Shown piece after piece: positions 8,633-16,337 of a DNA stretch of 64,000 nt. Positions within the stretch are counted from its first letter, which is position 1, and every line of letters starts with the position of its first letter. The DNA comes from UBA7239 sp035430165. GTDB lineage: Bacteria; Pseudomonadota; Gammaproteobacteria; Pseudomonadales; UBA7239. Both the position numbers and the translations under genes were made by a program. The stretch spans positions 1 through 64,000 of the forward strand of contig DAOMGE010000009.1 in assembly GCA_035430165.1 (NCBI GenBank), read 5' to 3'. The notes beneath the pieces were generated by a model that worked only from the letters and a program-made list of their open reading frames with translations, searched no databases and had not been told where the DNA came from.

Positions 8633-9640
8633 ATGTTGCCCCACTCCTCACCCGCAAGCCGGTCCGACAGCGAAGCGCTGTGGCTGGCCAGCTACCTCAA
8701 GGCCGCCGCCGATCCGCTGCGACTGATGGTGCTGCGCCTGCTGAAACAGGACTCGTTTGCCGTGCTGGAACTGTGCCATTTGCTGGCGGCCAAGCAATCC
8801 GGTATGAGCCATCACCTGAAAATCCTGGCGCAAGCCGGTCTGGTGGCAACCCGCCGTGAGGGCAATACCATCTTCTACCGGCGCGCCACCTCGGCCGAAT
8901 CCGCCATCGAACAGGCCGAACTGCAGCAGGCACTGTTTGCCCGTATCGACCAGATGCCGCTGGATACTGATGTCGCATCCAGGCTGGCCGAAGTGCAACA
9001 TGAACGCATCGCCAGCTCGCGCAGTTTTTTTGAGGAAAACGCCGCCCTGTTTCGCGAACAGCAGGAACAGATTGCCGACTATGATCTGTACGGACCAGCC
9101 GTTGCCCACCTGCTCGACCAGCTCGACTTGCCCGCGCAAAAACTGGCGCTGGAAATCGGTCCGGGTAACGGCCAGTTTCTCGATGAACTGGCGCGGCGTT
9201 TTGGCCATGTGATCGGCCTCGACAACAACCAGCCCATGCTGGCACAGGCTGCGGAACATGTGCACCAACGCAAACTGAAACATGTGCAATTGCGTTGCGG
9301 CGAAATCGACAGCCTGCCCGCTGACCTGAATCCTGATTGCGTGGTGCTGAACATGGTGCTGCACCACACACCGTCGCCCGCAGAAATTCTTGCGGCCGTC
9401 GGCCAGTTATTACCGGCCAATGCCGTGTTACTCATCTGCGAACTCTCCCACCACCAGCAAAGCTGGGTGCGTGAGTCCTGCGGTGACATCTGGCTAGGCT
9501 TTGACCCGAATGAGCTCACCGGCTGGCTCGCGCAAGCGAACCTCAGCTGCGAGCACAGCCAGTATCTGGCGCTGCGCAACGGCTTCCAGATCCAGATCCA
9601 CGCGGCGCGCAAGCTGCCGTCCTTTTCCAACCTCGTCTAG
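8633..9640 (+). CDS. ArsR-family regulator fused to a SAM-methyltransferase-like domain (SahR-like)
   Basis: A 335-residue two-domain protein. Residues about 15-95 form an ArsR-type winged helix (DPLRLMVLRLL, VLELCHLLAAKQSGMSHHLKILAQAGLV, then the wing RREGNTIFYRRA). Residues about 150-320 form a class I methyltransferase fold with SAM motif I LALEIGPGNGQFLDEL (172-186) and the acidic motif VIGLDNNQPM. No metal-binding Cys cluster is apparent in the HTH domain. This architecture, placed directly ahead of metK (25-base gap), matches SahR, the S-adenosylhomocysteine-responsive regulator of methionine-cycle genes in proteobacteria; the methyltransferase fold would act as the ligand sensor. The ligand is inferred from architecture and context. 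A perfect palindrome at 8549-8578 is the likely operator. The ribosome site before ATG 8633 is weak. Confidence 0.85.
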   Translation: MLPHSSPASRSDSEALWLASYLKAAADPLRLMVLRLLKQDSFAVLELCHLLAAKQSGMSHHLKILAQAGLVATRREGNTIFYRRATSAESAIEQAELQQALFARIDQMPLDTDVASRLAEVQHERIASSRSFFEENAALFREQQEQIADYDLYGPAVAHLLDQLDLPAQKLALEIGPGNGQFLDELARRFGHVIGLDNNQPMLAQAAEHVHQRKLKHVQLRCGEIDSLPADLNPDCVVLNMVLHHTPSPAEILAAVGQLLPANAVLLICELSHHQQSWVRESCGDIWLGFDPNELTGWLAQANLSCEHSQYLALRNGFQIQIHAARKLPSFSNLV

Positions 9641-9665
9641 TCCCTTTGTAACAGGAGCTGTTTCA

Positions 9666-10859
9666 ATGTCTGAATATTCCGTCTTTACCTCTGAATCGGT
9701 CTCCGAAGGCCACCCCGACAAAATGGCAGACCAGGTGTCTGATGCAATCCTTGACGCGATCATCGCCCAGGACAAATACGCGCGCGTAGCCTGCGAAACG
9801 CTGGTGAAAACCGGTGTCGCGATCGTGGCAGGCGAGATCACCACCACGGCCGTTATCGATTACGAAAAAATCATCCGTGGCGTGATCAACGACATCGGCT
9901 ACAACAGCTCTGATGTCTATTTCGATGGCAGCACCTGCGGCGTATTGAACCTGCTCGGCCAGCAATCACCGGATATCGCACAAGGTGTTGATCGCGCCAA
10001 GCCGGAAGACCAGGGCGCGGGCGACCAGGGCCTGATGTTCGGCTACGCGGCGAACGAAACCGACGTGCTGATGCCAGCACCGATCCAGTACGCCCACCGT
10101 CTGGTCGAGCGCCAGGCCGAGGCACGCAAATCCGGCCTGCTGCCATGGCTGCGCCCGGATGCCAAATCCCAGGTCACCTTCCGCTACGAAAACGGCAAGC
10201 CGGTGGCTGTCGACGCGATTGTGCTTTCCACGCAGCACGCAGCCGATGTCAGCGATAAGGATATCGTCGACGGCGTGATGGAACTGGTCATCAAGCACGT
10301 CATCCCGCAACAGTGGATTTCAAAAGACACCAAGATCTACATCAACCCGACCGGCCGTTTTGAAATCGGCGGCCCGATGGGCGACTGCGGCCTGACAGGT
10401 CGCAAGATTATCGTCGACAGCTACGGCGGCATGGCACGTCACGGCGGCGGCGCATTCTCTGGCAAAGACCCATCCAAAGTGGATCGCTCTGCTGCCTACG
10501 CGGGCCGTTATGTCGCGAAAAATATCGTGGCTGCTGGTTTGGCTGATCGCTGTGAAATCCAGGTGTCCTACGCGATCGGTGTTGCCGAACCAACATCCGT
10601 TTCCATCAATACCTTCGGCACAGGCAAAGTCTCCGATGAAACCATCATCAAACTGGTGCGTGAATTCTTCGACCTGCGTCCTTACGGTTTGACCAAACAG
10701 CTGGACCTGCTGCAACCGATCTACCGTCCAACGGCGTCATACGGTCACTTCGGTCGCAACTCCGAAACCATCAACTACAACGGCCACGACTTCACCACCT
10801 TCACCTGGGAACGCACTGACAAAGCCGCAGCCCTGCGTGATGCGGCGGGTTTGAAGTAA
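9666..10859 (+). CDS. metK: S-adenosylmethionine synthetase
   Basis: MetK makes S-adenosylmethionine from methionine and ATP. The 397-residue product has the family signatures: the flexible-loop residues SVSEGHPDKMADQ (GHPDK at 15-19), FGYAANET, the phosphate-binding segment GGGAFSGKDPSKVDRSAAY, and the C-terminal RPYGLTKQLDLLQPIYRPTASYGHFG. The start at ATG 9666 follows AGGAG; a longer frame from 9501 overlaps the upstream gene and is rejected. It sits behind the SahR-like regulator, with a shared operator upstream, and is followed by a palindromic element and a rho-independent terminator. A SAM/SAH sensor controlling SAM synthetase makes sense as feedback. Confidence 0.98.
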   Translation: MSEYSVFTSESVSEGHPDKMADQVSDAILDAIIAQDKYARVACETLVKTGVAIVAGEITTTAVIDYEKIIRGVINDIGYNSSDVYFDGSTCGVLNLLGQQSPDIAQGVDRAKPEDQGAGDQGLMFGYAANETDVLMPAPIQYAHRLVERQAEARKSGLLPWLRPDAKSQVTFRYENGKPVAVDAIVLSTQHAADVSDKDIVDGVMELVIKHVIPQQWISKDTKIYINPTGRFEIGGPMGDCGLTGRKIIVDSYGGMARHGGGAFSGKDPSKVDRSAAYAGRYVAKNIVAAGLADRCEIQVSYAIGVAEPTSVSINTFGTGKVSDETIIKLVREFFDLRPYGLTKQLDLLQPIYRPTASYGHFGRNSETINYNGHDFTTFTWERTDKAAALRDAAGLK

Positions 10860-10869
10860 ACACCAGAAA

Positions 10870-10915
10870 CCCTCTCCCGCCCGGGGAGAGGGTGCCGCGC
10901 AGCGGCGGGAGAGGG
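10870..10915. repeat. Palindromic repeat element between metK and its terminator
   Basis: CCCTCTCCCGCC (10870-10881) has its exact reverse complement at 10904-10915. Inside, GGGGAGAGGG offers a competing partner for the left arm, so two alternative hairpins are possible. Elements of the CCCTCTCCC-GGGAGAGGG type occur as intergenic repeats in many proteobacteria; copy number here is unknown. Confidence 0.6.
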
Positions 10916-10920
10916 AAATA

Positions 10921-10949
10921 AAAAACCCCGGCCCTGTGCCGGGGTTTTT
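10921..10949 (+). terminator. Rho-independent terminator of metK
   Basis: A 12-bp stem (AAAAACCCCGGC and its complement) with a 5-base loop ends in a T5 run followed by GTTTG. It lies 62 bases past the metK stop. The A-run on the left makes it potentially bidirectional. Confidence 0.88.
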
Positions 10950-11105
10950 GTTTGCGCTAACAAAATCCGTCACAAACAGACCAATTATTTGACGCAGAAA
11001 TAACTTTTAACCCATCAACGGTTTTTTCATGCCGATGAACGGTTGCATGGCGCTTGGCACGCATTTCGCTCAGAAAATAATAATGAAAAATTCCGGGCGA
11101 CTACG

Positions 11106-14100
11106 ATGTTGCGTAAACTGTGCAAAGGCTTTCTGGTGTTGTTTGTATTGTTGGCCTGCTGGATTACCTACAACAGCATCGATGAACCACCGCGTTACGA
11201 CCAGAGCCTGTTGTTGCCACGCGAGCAGATTCCAGATGAGCAGAACGGATTTGCGCTGTTGCGTTATGCGGATCGGGAGGATGGCGGGAGTGCACTACTG
11301 AATGGCGCTGACAGTGCGATGCTCCGCAAAGTTATCAATGACTGGGAATGGGACAGCCAGTTTGCCGAAAGAGTACTAAAAAACAGCAAAACGACAATTG
11401 ATCTTGTCCTGCAGGTTATTGCAAGACCACAATTCAGATCTGACAATCCATCAGACCCCTATAGTGCATCAACGTCTTACAAAACGGCGCTTGATCTGGA
11501 AAGACTTGTATTACTGAAAGCCAGATCTGATGAGAAAAACCAGAATTTCGATGCATCCATAGAGACAGCAAGCCTCGCAATGCGATATTGCGAAAAAATC
11601 CGGATGGATGAACGAGGCTCATTGCTCTCATACTTAATTGGCTGGCATTGTATTGCCAATGTCACAGACTTCTACCACGAACTATTATCCAACAACGCCT
11701 TGTCTGATAAGCAATTTTTATCCATTGAAAACGCGATGAACGATATTGCAGATTATCAAGGCGATGGCTTTGATACAGTGATGCGAGGCCAGTTCTCACA
11801 GAATAAATATAGTATGGATATTTACGTTAATTACGGACTTATAAAAAGGTTTGGTGTTTTGCGTGATGCAATCAAGGAAAAAAGACTTTGCTATGATTGC
11901 AAGTATTCCACGCTTGACATTGCTTATGGCTACTTTAACGCAATATTTATCAAGTATTACCTACACTCCAATTCGATTTTAAATAATAGAGCTGGAAATG
12001 TAACGAAGGTCATTTCATATGCTGCAGGTGAGTGTAAATCGCTAAATGAGTCTTTGATTCCCAAAGATGCAATTCATAACTGGAGCGATTCCAAGACACT
12101 CCTAGATTTCCTTACTCCCGGATCTGCAGGTACCGCCTGGTTTTCTGGAACCTATGAGGATTATGTGTTGCGGCGTTGTGAGTTCTACAATTATCTTTCA
12201 GCCATGAAAGGAACAGTAGCAATTGCACGGTATAAGGCAAGCCATGATGGCAGTCGCCCCCTTTCCTTGCAACAACTACTGCCGGATTACGCAAATAATC
12301 TGCCGCTGGATTTTTTCAGCGGCACTCCTCTGCAATACTCTCAAGATACCGGCTGGCTATATTCCACGGGATTGCATCACGACAACCAGAATGGCTCTTC
12401 TTTTGGATTCTATAAAGGAAGATGCTTGCCAAAATCCGATACCCCAATGAATGAATGCGATGTAAAACCCACCTTTCCTGTCAACTGGAATGATTATAAG
12501 TTTTATGAAAAATTAAATATGGCCGAAGCGGGGGACGCCTGCAGCCAGAACTATGTTGGCTGGATGTATCAGTATGGAATATATACGAAGCCGGATAAGC
12601 AAAAAGCGATTTATTGGTATGGCATGGCCGCAGACCAAAATTGCCCAGAAGCGCATTGGCGGCTTGCAGAAATTTATGCAGATAAAGACTCGCCTGAATA
12701 CAACCCCGCAGCTGCGCTGGATCGATACCGGAAATCTTATAAGCTAGGGTCGCGTTACGCCCGATCCTCTTATGCTACATATCTATTTACCGGCAGTCTT
12801 GGTGTTACTGATTACTCGCTGGCGTCTAGTATATTCATGAAGTTGGCATCAGAAAAAGACCGCAAATATATATGGCCATGGACCAATGCATTAATGTACA
12901 ACCTGCACGATATGGGTGCAGGGCCCACTGAAGCTGCATGGTTTGATTACTTTATTGCTAATCCTGATTTGGTAACGGTTTGTTGTAATGATCCAAAAGA
13001 TGGCGTGCCAGAACTTCATCGACGATTAGCGGAATATTATCGATGGGATGCTCCCTATCGCAATACCGTTTCCGAAAGTCAGAAGAGTGAGAGTTTTTGG
13101 CTGAATAAGGCTTATGAGCAATACAGTATTGCTGGTTATCCGGAAGAAATGGCCAAGGTTAAAAAGCAATTAGATGAATCAAATGATCAGGAAAGCATCA
13201 AGAATCTCGATAAAAAAATATCTGAGTCGATGAACGCCGCGCCGATCCAGGTGCCTGACCAATCCAGTTTGTGCAAGAACGTTTTTGACCATCGACACGA
13301 AGACATGGCACGATTCCATTCTGTTCAGCAGGATATTTTCAGGAACAAGAAAAAAGCAAAGAAACTGGTTGCCAATTTTAATCAGGAGATGAAAGCAAAA
13401 TACCAGAATTCAGGTATGGTTTCTCATTATGACAATGGAACTATTTCTATTGACTTCCCGGCGGTTAGTGCCAAATCACTGATGACGTTGCTTTTTGATT
13501 TTGCGGATCTGGATAGTCGGGATTCAGTCTTGCAGTTTGATCTTCCGCCAAAAGAACCTCTCATCCTGTCGTATGGAGAGAAATTGCTGCCGGCGGTAAC
13601 AGCCAATCTGTTGCTGGCTGATATGGGTTTGGGCGCCGATTGTTCCGGCGGAAAAATCCGTTTCTATATTGAAGATTCAACCCGTTTGAAGCCAAAACTG
13701 TTGGCGGTTGACTTTATCGTCGATTGGGCTGGCCTTCAATTCAGGAACGAAAGTCTGCAAGGAAACGGTTCACTGACTTTTGCCAGCGGAACACGATACA
13801 AGGGCGAAGTGTTAGCTGGTTTGCCCCATGGAAAAGGGGAATACAATTTTGGCGGCCAAGTATTTGTAGGCGATAACTTTGTTGATGGCATGCTGTATGG
13901 CAAGGGCGAATGGCTAAAAGACGGGCATTCTATCCAGCGCGGAGAATTTCATAGAAATCTGCTGAATGGCACGGGTGCTATTGGTTATGGATACGGTGTT
14001 GTAGTCCTCGAAGGGAATTTCAAGGATCACGTTCTGGATGGCGAGGGCAAGGCAACCTATTTTGAGGCGGATAATCTGAACACAAATCATCTCGCCCTCG

Positions 14101-14309
14101 ACAACAACTACCCGCCTCGTTGGTCATTCACCGGCAAATTCAAGGATGGCCAGAAAACCACTGGCAATTGCATGGTCTATCGCGATCGCAAACCAGCCGA
14201 CACCTTTCGCTGTGAATTTTTTGAAGACAGCCTAGTGAAAGTCGGCGATGTATCGCTGTTGCCGCCGGACATGAGATCACCCGAGGAATTGCGTAAATAT
14301 TTGCGGTAA
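11106..14309 (+). CDS. Large membrane-anchored Sel1-repeat and MORN-repeat protein of unknown function
   Basis: A 1067-residue protein. An N-terminal membrane anchor (residues about 6-24, LCKGFLVLFVLLACWITYN) is followed by about 400 residues with no recognised domain. Sel1-like tetratricopeptide repeats cover about residues 473-590 (AEAGDACSQNYVGWMYQYG; AIYWYGMAADQNCPEAHWRLAEIY), and C-terminal MORN-type repeats about 885-990 (GNGSLTFASGTRYKGEVLAGLPHGKGEY; DNFVDGMLYGKGEW; GEFHRNLLNGTGA). MORN and Sel1 repeats both mediate protein or lipid contacts; no catalytic motif was seen. The gene is visibly AT-richer than its neighbours, especially 11300-13500, suggesting acquisition by transfer. ATG 11106 was chosen because the signal-anchor begins there; an upstream start at 11043 adds an implausible polar leader. 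It is followed convergently by a toxin-antitoxin pair. Confidence 0.8.
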   Translation: MLRKLCKGFLVLFVLLACWITYNSIDEPPRYDQSLLLPREQIPDEQNGFALLRYADREDGGSALLNGADSAMLRKVINDWEWDSQFAERVLKNSKTTIDLVLQVIARPQFRSDNPSDPYSASTSYKTALDLERLVLLKARSDEKNQNFDASIETASLAMRYCEKIRMDERGSLLSYLIGWHCIANVTDFYHELLSNNALSDKQFLSIENAMNDIADYQGDGFDTVMRGQFSQNKYSMDIYVNYGLIKRFGVLRDAIKEKRLCYDCKYSTLDIAYGYFNAIFIKYYLHSNSILNNRAGNVTKVISYAAGECKSLNESLIPKDAIHNWSDSKTLLDFLTPGSAGTAWFSGTYEDYVLRRCEFYNYLSAMKGTVAIARYKASHDGSRPLSLQQLLPDYANNLPLDFFSGTPLQYSQDTGWLYSTGLHHDNQNGSSFGFYKGRCLPKSDTPMNECDVKPTFPVNWNDYKFYEKLNMAEAGDACSQNYVGWMYQYGIYTKPDKQKAIYWYGMAADQNCPEAHWRLAEIYADKDSPEYNPAAALDRYRKSYKLGSRYARSSYATYLFTGSLGVTDYSLASSIFMKLASEKDRKYIWPWTNALMYNLHDMGAGPTEAAWFDYFIANPDLVTVCCNDPKDGVPELHRRLAEYYRWDAPYRNTVSESQKSESFWLNKAYEQYSIAGYPEEMAKVKKQLDESNDQESIKNLDKKISESMNAAPIQVPDQSSLCKNVFDHRHEDMARFHSVQQDIFRNKKKAKKLVANFNQEMKAKYQNSGMVSHYDNGTISIDFPAVSAKSLMTLLFDFADLDSRDSVLQFDLPPKEPLILSYGEKLLPAVTANLLLADMGLGADCSGGKIRFYIEDSTRLKPKLLAVDFIVDWAGLQFRNESLQGNGSLTFASGTRYKGEVLAGLPHGKGEYNFGGQVFVGDNFVDGMLYGKGEWLKDGHSIQRGEFHRNLLNGTGAIGYGYGVVVLEGNFKDHVLDGEGKATYFEADNLNTNHLALDNNYPPRWSFTGKFKDGQKTTGNCMVYRDRKPADTFRCEFFEDSLVKVGDVSLLPPDMRSPEELRKYLR

Positions 14310-14393
14310 GGGTTGCGACGCTGTGGTTAGCAACAGCAAAGACTTATACAGGTGGTATTCTCTGCTTACTGTATGGGATTTCACTGTGGCTTT

Positions 14394-14696
14394 TTACGCA
14401 GCTATCGGGTGCGCCCTCCGAATTTTTGCCGCGCGCTCCGGCGTGTTGAGTGCCGCCCACAAATCGTTCTGTTGTTGCAGGTTAAGCCAAAACTCGGGTG
14501 TGGTTTCCAGAGAACGCGAAAGCATCAGGGCTGTATCAACTGTAACCGTACGCTTGTTGTTACAAAGCTCATTCACGGTGCGGCGTGAAATACCCAACGC
14601 TTCCGCAAGCTGGCCCTGTGTGATTTTCATGGGCAGCAAAAACTCTTCTGTCAGAATTTCACCTACGCTGGACGGTTTACGTTTAGTGACTCGCAT
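14394..14696 (-). CDS. higA: HigA-family antitoxin (XRE-type HTH)
   Basis: A 100-residue HigA/VapI-type protein. The signature PSSVGEILTEEFLLPMKITQGQLAEALGISRRTVNELCNNKRTVTVDTALMLSR contains the N-terminal family motif GEIL-EEFL and a helix-turn-helix (residues about 27-50), followed by TTPEFWLNLQQQNDLW. It would neutralise the HigB-like toxin encoded just upstream and repress the pair. ATG 14696 is preferred because GGAG lies nine bases before it; the in-frame ATG 14711 is only two bases past the toxin stop with poor spacing for its ribosome site. Toxin-first order is typical for HigBA/GraTA systems. Confidence 0.9.
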   Translation of the reverse strand: MRVTKRKPSSVGEILTEEFLLPMKITQGQLAEALGISRRTVNELCNNKRTVTVDTALMLSRSLETTPEFWLNLQQQNDLWAALNTPERAAKIRRAHPIAA

Positions 14697-14713
14697 AGTC
14701 TGTTGCTCCATTC

Positions 14714-15010
14714 CTAACGATAACTGTGATTGTCCAGATAAATATTCGACGCCATGCTGCGGGCTTCATCCCATTCGAATATCAACCGCCACTGTTCGTT
14801 GACTCTGATAGAGCACCAACCACCCAAATTCCCCGATAATTTTTCATAGTGGTTGCCTGGCGGGTGGCGCAAATCACGCTCACTTTGTGCAATGTCCAGC
14901 ATCTGCAAGCGCCTGTAGAGCCGGGTTCGCAGATCGGCTGGGATTTTTTTGTGGATCTGGTCATCCCAATAAAACCTGGCCAGATGGCTGTCTTTAAACG
15001 TCCCTATCAT
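14714..15010 (-). CDS. higB: HigB/RelE-family toxin
   Basis: A 98-residue RelE-superfamily toxin. Features: MIGTFKDSHLARFYWDD at the N-terminus, RLYRRLQMLDIAQSERDLRHPPGNHYEKLSGNLGGWCSIRVNEQWRLIFEWDE in the core (the family's N-x-Q/R-WR-I-F strand), and a C-terminal ASNIYLDNHSYR. The YLDNHSYR-type end, with HPPGNHYEKL, is characteristic of the HigB/GraT branch, whose characterised members cleave mRNA on the ribosome. ATG 15010 begins at the homology; an upstream frame to 15091 adds unrelated residues. It is transcribed with higA, two bases separating the toxin stop from the nearest possible higA start. Confidence 0.9.
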   Translation of the reverse strand: MIGTFKDSHLARFYWDDQIHKKIPADLRTRLYRRLQMLDIAQSERDLRHPPGNHYEKLSGNLGGWCSIRVNEQWRLIFEWDEARSMASNIYLDNHSYR

Positions 15011-15136
15011 GTCCGCTCCCTGCGTTACATGGCCACAGTGTAACGCCTCATGTAACAATTTCAATCCGGAGAATAGACATCCCAGCCCCATGCGCCTGCG
15101 CTAGAATAGCCTCCAGCCCCCGAGCCGGATTGTGCG

Positions 15137-15727
15137 ATGGAATACCAGACCCTGGTCGAACGACTGTTCCAGAATAGCATCAGCGCGAAAATTGACTGCG
15201 TTGAAGTGATCACGCCTGCATTGATTGAAGCGGGCTTCGTGCTATCGCAATGCCTGCTGTCTGAACACAAGATCCTCGCTTGCGGCAATGGTGCCTCGTC
15301 CTTGAATGCGCAGTATTTTGCGACAACCTTCCTGAACCAGGGTGAGCGCGAACGCCCCGGTTTCCCTGTGATCCTGCTCGACAGCAACAGCGCCGTCCTG
15401 AGCGGCATCGAACACGATTACGGCATCCACGATGCCTATGCCCGGCAGATCCGCGCGCTGGGACAGGCCGGCGACTGCCTGCTGATTTTCACCCGCACCG
15501 GCATGCCGGCCAACCTGCTGAATGCCGTAACCGCCGCGCATGAAAAAAACATACGTGTGATTGTGATTTCAGCGCAAGATGGCGGTCACTTGCCCACATT
15601 GCTTGACGAAAAAGACGTGGAAGTGCGCGTGCCACTGACTTCACGCTTTCGTATCTATGAAATACATTTGCTATTATCGTTCGCGTTGTGTGAACTGATC
15701 GAACACCAGTTATTCGGGGGAGAATGA
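15137..15727 (+). CDS. diaA: DiaA-like SIS-domain protein (DnaA initiator-associating; GmhA family)
   Basis: A 196-residue single SIS-domain protein. The sugar-phosphate-binding motif reads ILACGNGASSLNAQYFATTFLNQ (about residues 47-69) followed by ERERPGFPVILLDSNSAVLSGIEHDYG and the second loop LLIFTRTGMPANLLNAV. The pattern matches E. coli DiaA (CGNG-S-NAQHFA, ERP-LP) more than the heptose isomerase GmhA. DiaA binds DnaA and promotes assembly at oriC. Adjacency to a BON-domain lipoprotein (one base after its stop) repeats the diaA-dolP order of E. coli, which supports the call; yraN and lpoA are not next to it here. A GmhA-like isomerase cannot be ruled out from sequence alone. Confidence 0.82.
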   Translation: MEYQTLVERLFQNSISAKIDCVEVITPALIEAGFVLSQCLLSEHKILACGNGASSLNAQYFATTFLNQGERERPGFPVILLDSNSAVLSGIEHDYGIHDAYARQIRALGQAGDCLLIFTRTGMPANLLNAVTAAHEKNIRVIVISAQDGGHLPTLLDEKDVEVRVPLTSRFRIYEIHLLLSFALCELIEHQLFGGE

Positions 15728-15728
15728 C

Positions 15729-16301
15729 ATGTCACGTTTTTTTCTGGCGCTACTCGCCGCAAGTTGCCTGATCATCATTTCTGGCTGCGCACCCGTCCTG
15801 GATGCCACGCACAGCAAACCCATCCAGCAGAATCCTGGCAAGCGTACGCTGGGCCAGGCGTTCGATGATGAAAATATCGAGGAAATTTTTCTCGTCAATC
15901 TAAAGAAAACAGACGACCGCTTCATGAGCGCACATGTGAATGCCGTTTGCTTCAACGGCGTGATCGTGCTGATCGGACAAGTGCCCAGTGAAGAGCTGCG
16001 CCAGACTGCCGCGCGCGTTGCATCCAACCTGCGAGTACGGCAAGTACAGAATGCGCTGACGGTAGGGCCGAATGCGACACCGGCGGTGCGCAGCTATGAC
16101 GCCTGGCTCACCACCAAAATCAAGGCCAAGTTTGCCGCCGACAACGATATCAACGCCGGTCGCGTCAAAGTGGTCACGGAAAATGGTGTGATCTATCTGA
16201 TGGGACTGGTGACGCAGCGTGAAGCGGACAAGGCAGCCTCTCTTGCACAGGCTACCGATGGTGCGCAGCGTATCGTCAAGGCGTTCGAGTACATCGACTA
16301 G
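15729..16301 (+). CDS. dolP: DolP/YraP-like outer-membrane lipoprotein with two BON domains
   Basis: A 190-residue lipoprotein. The signal peptide MSRFFLALLAASCLIIISGC has a lipobox (ISGC, Cys20). Two BON domains follow: about residues 48-115 (NLKKTDDRFMSAHVNAVCFNGVIVLIGQVPSEELRQTAARVAS) and 125-190 (WLTTKIKAKFAADNDINAGRVKVVTENGVIYLMGLVTQREADKAA). DolP binds anionic phospholipids, supports outer-membrane integrity and is found at division sites in E. coli. It is tightly coupled to diaA, starting one base after its stop codon. Confidence 0.9.
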   Translation: MSRFFLALLAASCLIIISGCAPVLDATHSKPIQQNPGKRTLGQAFDDENIEEIFLVNLKKTDDRFMSAHVNAVCFNGVIVLIGQVPSEELRQTAARVASNLRVRQVQNALTVGPNATPAVRSYDAWLTTKIKAKFAADNDINAGRVKVVTENGVIYLMGLVTQREADKAASLAQATDGAQRIVKAFEYID

Positions 16302-16337
16302 CGACAGAAAAGCACTGTCACTGCGACCAGGGTTTTC

